The position numbers and the translations under genes were made by a program. Source: Bacteroidota bacterium (GTDB lineage: Bacteria > Bacteroidota > Bacteroidia > Chitinophagales > LD1). From it: a stretch of 37,228 bases of DNA. Every line of letters starts with the position of its first letter. The stretch's first letter is position 1. The DNA is taken from the NCBI GenBank assembly GCA_947461105.1, contig CANHIG010000006.1, positions 1 to 37,228 on the forward strand. Reading direction: 5' to 3'. Under the pieces are notes generated by a model, which saw only the letters and a list, made by a program, of their open reading frames with translations, ran no database searches and was not told the origin of the DNA. Below, piece after piece: positions 25,117 to 32,873 of this stretch.

Positions 25117-27423
25117 ATGCTTATCAGAAAAACGTTATTCACTTTCTCCATACTTTTTATTTCAATACATTCTTTCGCATCTTCACAAAGACCGATTGGA
25201 ACTTGGAAAGCTTTTTTCCCTTATGGTAGTGCTTTTCAGGTGGAGGAGAGCGAAGAGAGGGTATACTGCGCCTCTACATTGGGAATATTTTTTGTGGAGA
25301 AAGAAGACAATAGTTTGCATGCGCTGGATAAGGCATCCGGCCTCAGCGATGTCAGTATCAAAAGGATAAAATACAGCGATGCAGCAAAGTCATTGGTTAT
25401 TGTATACGAGAATAGCAATATAGATTTGCTGGTAGATGGGAATACCATTTTTAATATTCCGGAAATAAAAAACAAGGCAACCACAAGTTCTAAAAACATT
25501 AACAGTATTACCATTTCGGGCAAACTTGCATACCTATCTACCGATCTTGGAATAGCTGTTCTTGATCTTGAGAAAAGGGAGATTAAGAGTACTTATGTGA
25601 TTGGGAATACGGGCGGCAATGTTGTAGTGAATGATGTAGCAATAAATCAAGGCAAGATATATGCAGCGACCGATGAAGGCTTGAAAGTAGCTAATCTTAG
25701 TATTGGCAATCTTCAGGATTATAATAGCTGGACGCTTCAAAATAATGGAATGACAGCAGCTAAATCAAGTTTTGTGGCTGCCTACAACAGTAGTATTTTT
25801 ACTTCAATTCGTGATACTATTTATCGTTTTGATGGGAACTCATGGTCTGTGTTTTATCAGCAAAATAGCTGGAATGTGAAGCAGCTAAAAACCTCAGGAA
25901 ATAAGCTTTGGATTTCTCTTTGGCTGGACACGGCATCAGCAAATAACGGTAAGTGGGTCGCTGTAGATGCAACAAACTCAGCTGCAGAAGTTGTTTTTCA
26001 ATCGTCTATTCGTCCATTAGACATTTCTATTGATGGTAAATATTGGGTCGCTGATTTATGGTCAGGATTATTGCGATATGATGATATCAATGGTACAAAA
26101 ATCTCTTTCATTCCAAATGGCCCGGTTTCTAACGGGGTTTTTAATATGGCTATTCATGATGATGTTTTATATTTGGCAGCGGGTGGTACAGATGAAGCTT
26201 ATATTACCTCCAATAATAACAGAGACGGGCTGGTGATGCTCAAAGATGGGAACTGGCGCTACTACAATTACTTTACCGGATATGGCGGACTCTATAAAAT
26301 GGTAGATAACCTATCTGTTACAGTGAATAAAGAAGCCAATAAAATATACTGGGCATCTTATTCAGGCGGACTCACTGAGTTTAATGCATGGAATAACGAA
26401 ATCAAAATATACGATCAAACCAATAGTCCACTAGAGGTAGTTTTTGGAGACAGGGTAGCTGTTTCCGCACTCACAGTTGATGCAAAGGGAAATGTGTGGA
26501 TGATGAATACAGGAACCCCTAAGCAGCTAAAAGTATTGAAAACTGATGGAACCTGGTTGTCTTTTTCTCTGCCATACAATGTATTATCTACAAGGAAAAT
26601 GGTTTTCGACAGTTATGGTATATTATGGATGTGTCAAAGGGGAGGAGACATTATTCTATATGATCAAGGCGATGATATGGATAGTCCGAATGATGATAAT
26701 TTCAAGAAACTTGGCTTTGGAGTGGGTAATGGAAACCTTCCTAATAATGGAGTTTGGGCGATAGCAGAGGATAAACTTGGTGACATGTGGGTAGGAACAG
26801 AAGAAGGAATAGGTACTTACTATTGTGTTGGGTCTGTTTTTACAACAAGGGGATGTGATGCAGATAAAATTAAAGTAGAACGAGACGGATACATTGGATA
26901 TTTGTTTAGTACCGAAATTGTTCGCGCTATTGCTGTGGACGGAGGTAATAGAAAATGGGTAGGAACTACTAATGGCCTTTATCTGATTTCAGCCGATGGC
27001 AAAACTGAAATTCATCGTTTCACTAAGAATAATAGTCCACTTCCTGCAAACTACATTACTGATATCAAGATTAATCCGAGTAATGGCGAAGTTTTCATTG
27101 GTACAGAACTTGGGTTGGTGAGCTACCAGGGCGAGGCAACTGAAGGTGGTGAGAAAAAAGGCGAAGCATTGGTTTTTCCGAATCCTGTGCGACCTGATTA
27201 TGATGGTCCGATTGCTATAAAAGGATTGGTAGATGAGGCTAATGTAAAAATTACAGATGCTGCCGGAACACTTGTTTATCAAGGTAAAGCATACGGAGGG
27301 CAAATGATTTGGAATGGCAGAGGGTATAAAGGAGAGCGAGCTAAATCGGGTGTTTATATTGTTTATGCTGATACTGATTTAGGAAAAGAGAGGAGTGTGG
27401 CTAAAATCGTTTTATTGAACTAG
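25117..27423 (+). CDS. porZ: PorZ-like type IX secretion system component
   Basis: After a signal peptide (MLIRKTLFTFSILFISIHSFA) the 768-residue protein opens with RPIGTWKAFFPYGSAFQVEE and continues with the PorZ N-terminal beta-propeller pattern: VYCASTLGIFFVEKEDNSLH, ASGLSDVSIKRIKYS and NSNIDLLVDGN. A second propeller of Reg_prop-like blades follows (GNVWMMNTG, DMWVGTEEGIGTY, KWVGTTNGLYLIS). The last 80 residues are a type A sorting domain (FPNPVRPDYDGPI near 685, then SGVYIVYADTD). PorZ is itself a T9SS cargo that works at the cell surface with the PorU sortase in attachment of cargo to anionic LPS. The 3' end overlaps the convergent YfhO-like gene by 23 bases. No other T9SS core gene is adjacent. 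Confidence 0.9.
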   Translation: MLIRKTLFTFSILFISIHSFASSQRPIGTWKAFFPYGSAFQVEESEERVYCASTLGIFFVEKEDNSLHALDKASGLSDVSIKRIKYSDAAKSLVIVYENSNIDLLVDGNTIFNIPEIKNKATTSSKNINSITISGKLAYLSTDLGIAVLDLEKREIKSTYVIGNTGGNVVVNDVAINQGKIYAATDEGLKVANLSIGNLQDYNSWTLQNNGMTAAKSSFVAAYNSSIFTSIRDTIYRFDGNSWSVFYQQNSWNVKQLKTSGNKLWISLWLDTASANNGKWVAVDATNSAAEVVFQSSIRPLDISIDGKYWVADLWSGLLRYDDINGTKISFIPNGPVSNGVFNMAIHDDVLYLAAGGTDEAYITSNNNRDGLVMLKDGNWRYYNYFTGYGGLYKMVDNLSVTVNKEANKIYWASYSGGLTEFNAWNNEIKIYDQTNSPLEVVFGDRVAVSALTVDAKGNVWMMNTGTPKQLKVLKTDGTWLSFSLPYNVLSTRKMVFDSYGILWMCQRGGDIILYDQGDDMDSPNDDNFKKLGFGVGNGNLPNNGVWAIAEDKLGDMWVGTEEGIGTYYCVGSVFTTRGCDADKIKVERDGYIGYLFSTEIVRAIAVDGGNRKWVGTTNGLYLISADGKTEIHRFTKNNSPLPANYITDIKINPSNGEVFIGTELGLVSYQGEATEGGEKKGEALVFPNPVRPDYDGPIAIKGLVDEANVKITDAAGTLVYQGKAYGGQMIWNGRGYKGERAKSGVYIVYADTDLGKERSVAKIVLLN

Positions 27424-29404
27424 ATATTGTTGCAATAATAAAACTGCTCCACAAAAATAGGTTGAGATAAAGCAGCCATTTTATCCATTTGTTTTCAAAG
27501 CTAAAACTAACTATGTGTTTTCCTGAATCAACTTTTACTTGAAGAAGTTCACTATTAATTTTGTCAGCTCTTTTCCCATCCACTTTTATGTTCCAAAAAG
27601 GGTAATTCATTTGCATGAGCTTGAGTGTGTCTGCTCTGTTATTTATTAAAGAAAATGTAAACTTATTAGGTGAAAAAGAGGTGCATTGAAAAAGGCTGGC
27701 GCTATCTCTCATGGTTGCAAAAGGGTAGGCCGTTGCTTCAAAAATATTCTTATCAGCAATGTTGTTATATGTTTTTAAATTGAAGCTATTGTTGCCATTA
27801 AAGGTTATTTGTTTTTTGATAAAACCGGCATTATGCCATATCGGAGATGCGATATCATCAGTACCAGTTTCGCTTTGAGAACCAATAATTTCATTTCCCG
27901 GAATGGGAAATCCTGCTGGATATTGATTAATGGCTATTTGGAGTTCGGTTGTTTTTTTATTCAAGCAGACTGTGCTGAATTGATTGAGTAAGGAAGCCGA
28001 AAGTACATCAGCAATTATCAGCATTGCGAAGACGCTTGGTTTGAGTTTATTAAAAAAAGCAAACCCAATCAGTATTAGCAGCAAAGAGAGATGAATGGCA
28101 GATTGATTGAAAATTAAGTTCCAGATATTTGATTGATAGAAGTTGTCCCATTTATCAGCACTGAATATTGGAGCAAATATAATTTGTGGGTTGAAGATTA
28201 TTGCTGAGGTAATCATTATTATAAGCAATATGGCATAAACAATATAGCCCCTTTTGACGATTGATAGTTGTTGCTTCCAATTATTTGTTATCCATTCAAA
28301 AGTGCCGCATGCCAGTATAATAAAGCATAATTCTGCAATGAATCTGAAAATGGAGGCAAAGCGGAAAGTATTCATCAGAGGGACGAAATTGTATAGCCAT
28401 GTCCTCAGCGGAATTAAATCGCCCAGAGAAATAAGCAGAAAAAGAATTCCAATAAAAGAAATCACTTTCTCAAATGGACTGCTGTATTTTATCAAATAAT
28501 ACCCTGTAAATGGAAGTAGTAGGAATCCGAAATAAATATTTCGCATTGAAATGTCATTGCCGAAATTTAAATTGAGGTTAGTGGTAAACAATGGAAAAAC
28601 AAATGAAATGAAACTCTTCAAGGTAAAGGCATTGAAGTTGGCTCCTACTAAACTTACTCCGTTTCCCCGGTCAATATATTCCATATTGATGATGAAAACT
28701 GCAAAGTAGGTAAATGTTAGTAGCAATACCCCCAAGTTATATAGTGTAAGTCGCTTAAAATAGATCGCTCTTGTATTTGATTTTAGAAGACGTAATAAGT
28801 GATAGAAAAGTGCGATGTAGCAATTGATTATTGCCAAAGCAATATAGCCTCCACAAATCATTAAAGCAGTTAGAAGTATAGCTTGCATTAGTGATGCGGT
28901 GTCTCCCTTTCGCTCAATATTTAATTGTGCAAGGAAAAACCAAGGTGTCCATGCAGCGCTGACGAAAAGTGTGTAATGCATGGCATTGCTAACAAATATT
29001 CCGCTAAGTGCATACACTATTCCAAATGTGACAGCTGGTAATTCATCATATTTCAGCACTTTTAATAGCTTGTACATGCCTGTTGATGCAATAATAAGAT
29101 GTATGGAGAACTCTGCATTTGCAGTAAAGACATTATATTTATACAGCAAGGCGAACAGTAATGTAACGGGATAGTATAAGCCACTTTGAGGATCTCCGAA
29201 GAAGGGATATCCAAGTCTGCTGTATGGACACCAAAGCGGAAGAATCCCCTGATGGAAACATTCACTTATATATCTGTGCCATTGGAACATGGCATCCATA
29301 TTGTCCCATTTCATGCAATAAATCAGCGAGCTGACAGGCAAAAAACCGAGTAGTGGAATAATAGTTAGCCAGATATAAGGATTTGATTTTATTTTGTGCC
29401 ACAT
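27401..29404 (-). CDS. YfhO-like polytopic membrane protein
   Basis: About 12 hydrophobic helices are followed by a soluble domain of some 130 residues and a final C-terminal helix. The first loop WDNMDAMFQWHRYISECFHQ, then LPLWCPYSRLGYPFFGDPQS and GLYYPVTLLFALLY, matches the YfhO family pattern (GxPxxxDPQ-x-YP). YfhO proteins are GT-C related and in Firmicutes are linked to glycosylation of lipoteichoic acid or other envelope polymers; the Bacteroidota role is unknown. The ATG at 29404 is used here; a TTG at 29413 is possible. Its start codon overlaps that of recO on the other strand within a shared CATG, and its 3' end overlaps porZ. Confidence 0.82.
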   Translation of the reverse strand: MWHKIKSNPYIWLTIIPLLGFLPVSSLIYCMKWDNMDAMFQWHRYISECFHQGILPLWCPYSRLGYPFFGDPQSGLYYPVTLLFALLYKYNVFTANAEFSIHLIIASTGMYKLLKVLKYDELPAVTFGIVYALSGIFVSNAMHYTLFVSAAWTPWFFLAQLNIERKGDTASLMQAILLTALMICGGYIALAIINCYIALFYHLLRLLKSNTRAIYFKRLTLYNLGVLLLTFTYFAVFIINMEYIDRGNGVSLVGANFNAFTLKSFISFVFPLFTTNLNLNFGNDISMRNIYFGFLLLPFTGYYLIKYSSPFEKVISFIGILFLLISLGDLIPLRTWLYNFVPLMNTFRFASIFRFIAELCFIILACGTFEWITNNWKQQLSIVKRGYIVYAILLIIMITSAIIFNPQIIFAPIFSADKWDNFYQSNIWNLIFNQSAIHLSLLLILIGFAFFNKLKPSVFAMLIIADVLSASLLNQFSTVCLNKKTTELQIAINQYPAGFPIPGNEIIGSQSETGTDDIASPIWHNAGFIKKQITFNGNNSFNLKTYNNIADKNIFEATAYPFATMRDSASLFQCTSFSPNKFTFSLINNRADTLKLMQMNYPFWNIKVDGKRADKINSELLQVKVDSGKHIVSFSFENKWIKWLLYLNLFLWSSFIIATISSSIKRF

Positions 29405-30119
29405 GTACCACAAATCTAAAGGAATAGTATTACAAACAGTAAAATATGGTGAAACATCCGCTATCGCTAAAATTTATACCGAAAATATAGGGCTACTATC
29501 CTTCATGGTGTATGGTTTCAGGAGCAGCAAATCTACAAAGAAGGCAGCAATGCTACAGCAGGGAACACTTTTGGAAATTGATTTCCTGCATCAGACAAAT
29601 AAAAACCTGCATCAACTCAAAGAAATTAAGCGCTCATATACGTATCAAAGTATTCCTTTCGATATGCGCAAATCATCTGTGATGCTTTTTCTTATTGAGC
29701 TTATTTCAAAGTGTGTGATTGAAAATCAGATTAACGAAGAAGAGTTTGATTTTATATATAGTCAGTTTATTCATCTTGACAGTATGCCTGAAATTGATCC
29801 TTTTTTCCATCTCGATTTCCTCGTTTCCCTGACGCAGTACCTTGGTTTTTTTCCTGAAAACAACTGTTCTAGTGAGTATCCTTACTTTGATGTAAAAAAT
29901 GGCTTTTTTGTTTCTGCTCCCACTCATGATTTTAAAAACTTTTCAAAGGAAGAGAGTCAGTTGCTGGCAGATTTGCTGAGCAATCAGGTGAATTTGAAGC
30001 GGTATTCCAAAGATGTGCGAAATAGGTTTTTGGAGAAGTTTTTAACCTATTATGCTTATCATATTGATAACTTCAAGGAGATAAAATCGCTCAAGATATT
30101 TGAGGATATTTTTGCCTGA
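29403..30119 (+). CDS. recO: DNA repair protein RecO
   Basis: RecO loads RecA on SSB-coated DNA with RecR and anneals strands in RecF-pathway repair. The N-terminal OB-fold start is YHKSKGIVLQTVKYGETSAI, with the usual KYGET motif, and the later helical domain contains LFLIELISKCVIEN and FLVSLTQYLGFFPEN. At 238 residues the length is typical. The Cys pairs of the zinc finger seen in some RecO proteins are absent. ATG 29403 fits the family start; a TTG at 29394 would add three residues. The gene has no 5' spacer from the divergent YfhO-like gene. A 136-bp gap to murA follows with no clear terminator or promoter. Confidence 0.92.
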   Translation: MYHKSKGIVLQTVKYGETSAIAKIYTENIGLLSFMVYGFRSSKSTKKAAMLQQGTLLEIDFLHQTNKNLHQLKEIKRSYTYQSIPFDMRKSSVMLFLIELISKCVIENQINEEEFDFIYSQFIHLDSMPEIDPFFHLDFLVSLTQYLGFFPENNCSSEYPYFDVKNGFFVSAPTHDFKNFSKEESQLLADLLSNQVNLKRYSKDVRNRFLEKFLTYYAYHIDNFKEIKSLKIFEDIFA

Positions 30120-30255
30120 AAGTGTTCCCTTTCAATTCCTCACTGTTAATTATTCCATACACTCAACAATTCTTTGTGCTATAAGATAATCTGTGAATAA
30201 AGCGGATTAAAGCCTAAGAAGCTATTTTAGCCGAAATAAAATTTTAAGACATAGA

Positions 30256-31566
30256 ATGGCAAATGCATTTGAGGTACAGGGCGGGTTAAAATTGAAGGGA
30301 ACGATAACGCCACAAGGCGCAAAAAACGAGGCATTGCAGATTATTTCTGCTGTTTTACTTACAGCTGGGGAAGTAGTGATTTCGAACATTCCTGACATTC
30401 GAGATGTGAATTTGCTCATTGAAATTCTTTCAGATTTAGGTGTTAAAGTAAAAAAGCTTAATCAGGATACTTATTCTTTTCAGGCAGATGATATCAATCT
30501 GGAATATTTGCAAGGAGAGGTATTTAGGAAAAAAGGTGCAGCTCTTCGAGGCAGTGTGATGATTATCGGACCGCTTTTGGCTCGATTCAAAAAAGCATTC
30601 ATGCCCAAACCGGGGGGCGATAAAATTGGTCGAAGAAGGCTCGATACTCACTTTTTGGGTTTCGAAAAACTTGGTGCAGCTTTCATTTTTGATGACAAGG
30701 AAAGTTTCTTTACAATTAGTGCTGAACATCTAGAGGGCAAGTACATCCTTCTTGATGAGCCTTCGGTTACCGGTACTGCAAATATTGTGATGACAGCTGT
30801 CTTGGCAAAAGGAAGCACCACTATATATAATGCAGCCTGTGAGCCTTATCTGCAACAGCTTTGCAATATGCTTAATAGGATGGGAGCAAAAATATCAGGA
30901 ATCGGCTCTAACCTTCTGACAATAGAAGGCGTGAATGAGCTCGGTGGAACTACTCATACCATGCTTCCGGATATGATTGAGATTGGCTCTTTTATCGGCA
31001 TGGCTGCAATGACTCAATCGGAAATTTTGATTAAGAATTGCAGAATAGACCAACTTGGAAATATTCTTCCCGTTTTTGCTAAGATGGGTATTCAAATGGA
31101 ATTTAAGGGCGATGACATTTTTATTCCAAGTCAGGAGCATTATGAAATTCAAAAATTTATTGACGGCTCAATACTCACAGTGGCAGATGGTCCATGGCCC
31201 TTGTTTACACCGGATTTGATAAGTATCGTATTGGTTACTGCTACTCAGGCAAAAGGCTCGGTGCTGATACACCAAAAAATGTTTGAATCGCGACTTTTCT
31301 TTGTAGATAAATTGATAGATATGGGTGCTCAGATTATTCTGTGCGACCCACACCGCGCTTCTGTAATTGGTATTGACAGAGCTTATAAACTACGTGGTAT
31401 TACCATGTCATCACCCGATATACGAGCGGGAGTATCGCTTTTGATAGCTGCAATGTCTGCTGAAGGGAAATCGACTATTAACAATATTGACCAGATAGAC
31501 CGAGGGTATCAATTTATAGATACTCGACTTAACGCACTAGGTGCAAATATAAAACGCATAGAATGA
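30256..31566 (+). CDS. murA: UDP-N-acetylglucosamine 1-carboxyvinyltransferase (MurA)
   Basis: MurA transfers enolpyruvyl from PEP to UDP-GlcNAc, the first committed step of peptidoglycan synthesis in the cytoplasm. The 436-residue protein has the two-domain EPSP-synthase-like fold, with GAKNEAL at 21-27 (Lys23 and Asn24 correspond to E. coli K22/N23), DIRAGVSLLIAAMSAEG near the C-terminus and IDRGYQFIDTRLNALGANI. The active-site loop reads PKPGGDKIGRRRLDTHFLG: Asp122 occupies the place of the usual catalytic Cys115 of E. coli. This Cys-to-Asp form is active in other bacteria and is not alkylated by fosfomycin. The stop overlaps the start of the next gene by 4 bases (ATGA). Confidence 0.96.
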   Translation: MANAFEVQGGLKLKGTITPQGAKNEALQIISAVLLTAGEVVISNIPDIRDVNLLIEILSDLGVKVKKLNQDTYSFQADDINLEYLQGEVFRKKGAALRGSVMIIGPLLARFKKAFMPKPGGDKIGRRRLDTHFLGFEKLGAAFIFDDKESFFTISAEHLEGKYILLDEPSVTGTANIVMTAVLAKGSTTIYNAACEPYLQQLCNMLNRMGAKISGIGSNLLTIEGVNELGGTTHTMLPDMIEIGSFIGMAAMTQSEILIKNCRIDQLGNILPVFAKMGIQMEFKGDDIFIPSQEHYEIQKFIDGSILTVADGPWPLFTPDLISIVLVTATQAKGSVLIHQKMFESRLFFVDKLIDMGAQIILCDPHRASVIGIDRAYKLRGITMSSPDIRAGVSLLIAAMSAEGKSTINNIDQIDRGYQFIDTRLNALGANIKRIE

Positions 31567-32432
31567 CCCAAAACCCCATACCACAAGAGCTTTGGTCGTA
31601 TTTGCAAAACAAGTACAAGGCCGTTGACGCTCGAATTGTGAAAGGGGGTAGCATTAACGAGACTGCTAAAATTATTACTCCCACTCAAATTTTCTTTATT
31701 AAGTGGAATCAGGATTTCATTCCGGGATTCTTTGAATCGGAGGTAAATAATCTTGAGTTAGTAGCTGCAACTAATACCGCTAAAACGCCACAACTTATTG
31801 AATTTGGACTTACAGAAGATTCATCATTTTTGATGTTGGAATATTTACAACCTGGATTTCATACTTATCAGTCTATGCAAACATTAGGGGAGCAGCTTGC
31901 GCAGATGCATAAGCAGAAAAGTGATTTTTCAGGTTTGCATTATCACAATTATTGTGGCCTTCTTCCTCAATATAATGCCCGCTCCAGTTCATGGGCAGAT
32001 TTTTTTATTGAATACCGATTGAAACCTTTGGTGAATAAAGCTTTTAGCCAAAATTTGCTATCTCTGGATGAAGTGGAACGTTTCGTAAAGCTATTTACTG
32101 TTTTCCCTTCTCTTTTTCCTCAGGAGCAGTCCTGTTTGCTTCATGGTGATTTATGGAATGGCAATTTTATGATTACTGAAAGTCAGATTCCGTATCTTTT
32201 AGACCCGGCATGTTATTACGGGCATAGAGAAGTAGATATAGCGATGACTATGCTTTTTGGAGGTTTTGACAAAGCTTTTTATGATGCCTATACGGCAAAC
32301 TATCCTCTTGAAGAGGGCTGGAAAGAGCGCTCAGCACTTTGGAATTTATACCCATTGCTGGTTCACTTAATTCTTTTTGGATCCAGCTACAGGCAGCAGT
32401 TGGTAGCTCAGCTAAGTACTATAGCAGCTTGA
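31563..32432 (+). CDS. Fructosamine kinase family protein
   Basis: The 289-residue protein has the aminoglycoside-phosphotransferase-like kinase fold of fructosamine kinases: nucleotide loop KGGSINETAKIIT near 20-35, Lys in FFIKWNQ, catalytic loop HGDLWNGNF with H194, G195, D196, and metal-binding DPACYYGHREVDIAM. FN3K and bacterial YniA phosphorylate ketosamines (ribulosamine or fructosamine) formed by glycation, leading to their removal. It begins with an ATGA overlap with murA, so it is translationally coupled; whether it is functionally linked to wall synthesis or only carried along cannot be told. Confidence 0.93.
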   Translation: MTQNPIPQELWSYLQNKYKAVDARIVKGGSINETAKIITPTQIFFIKWNQDFIPGFFESEVNNLELVAATNTAKTPQLIEFGLTEDSSFLMLEYLQPGFHTYQSMQTLGEQLAQMHKQKSDFSGLHYHNYCGLLPQYNARSSSWADFFIEYRLKPLVNKAFSQNLLSLDEVERFVKLFTVFPSLFPQEQSCLLHGDLWNGNFMITESQIPYLLDPACYYGHREVDIAMTMLFGGFDKAFYDAYTANYPLEEGWKERSALWNLYPLLVHLILFGSSYRQQLVAQLSTIAA

Positions 32433-32459
32433 TTGTTTTCATTTCACTCATTTTGATAC

Positions 32460-32669
32460 ATGCGTAACACTACAAAACTAAAGGTGCTTTTGCTCAAATA
32501 TACAGTTAGTTTGGATTTGGATGACGATGGCTGTTTTGTTCTCCTACTTACTGATAAATCAAATAATGATATGAAACAGTTCGAAGGAAAATCTTACAGT
32601 CAGGTTTTGGCTTTTGCTTATAGTTTTCTGTTGCGGGAATTGAAAAATCAGGAAAAGGAAAGTCGCTGA
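32460..32669 (+). CDS. Small conserved-looking protein of unknown function
   Basis: A 69-residue frame beginning MRNTTKLKVLLLKYTVSLDL and ending in a charged helix (LLRELKNQEKESR). It has two short beta strands (TVSLDLDDDG, FVLLLTDKSN) then FEGKSYSQVLAFAYSFLL, giving a small alpha/beta fold. No signal peptide or transmembrane helix is seen. It lies 27 nt after the fructosamine kinase gene on the same strand, with normal codon use and no overlapping gene. I do not recognise a named family. Confidence 0.72.
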   Translation: MRNTTKLKVLLLKYTVSLDLDDDGCFVLLLTDKSNNDMKQFEGKSYSQVLAFAYSFLLRELKNQEKESR

Positions 32670-32767
32670 AAATCCAGGTAGAGATTTATCAAGGAACACA
32701 AAGTTGCCTTTGAATTACTCACCTCACATTACCAAAACATTTGTTTTACTTTTAAATAACATTTAAT

Positions 32768-32775
32768 TAGCTTTG
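32768..32775 (+). promoter_or_regulatory. Candidate -7 promoter box for the phosphatase operon
   Basis: TAGCTTTG fits TAnnTTTG and lies in the 204-bp gap before the phosphatase gene, 98 nt upstream of its ATG. A TTTG at 32740-32743 is 24 nt away, longer than the usual 19-21 nt spacing, so the match is imperfect. The rest of the gap (32670-32873) is AT-rich with no other feature seen. Confidence 0.4.
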
Positions 32776-32873
32776 AAAAAGCCTTGATGTTAGCATTATT
32801 CAATTTTTTATTGTTCTGTTCAATATTATGCGCTTTGTTTTATTAATTATTTATTAAAGTTAAAAACATAATA

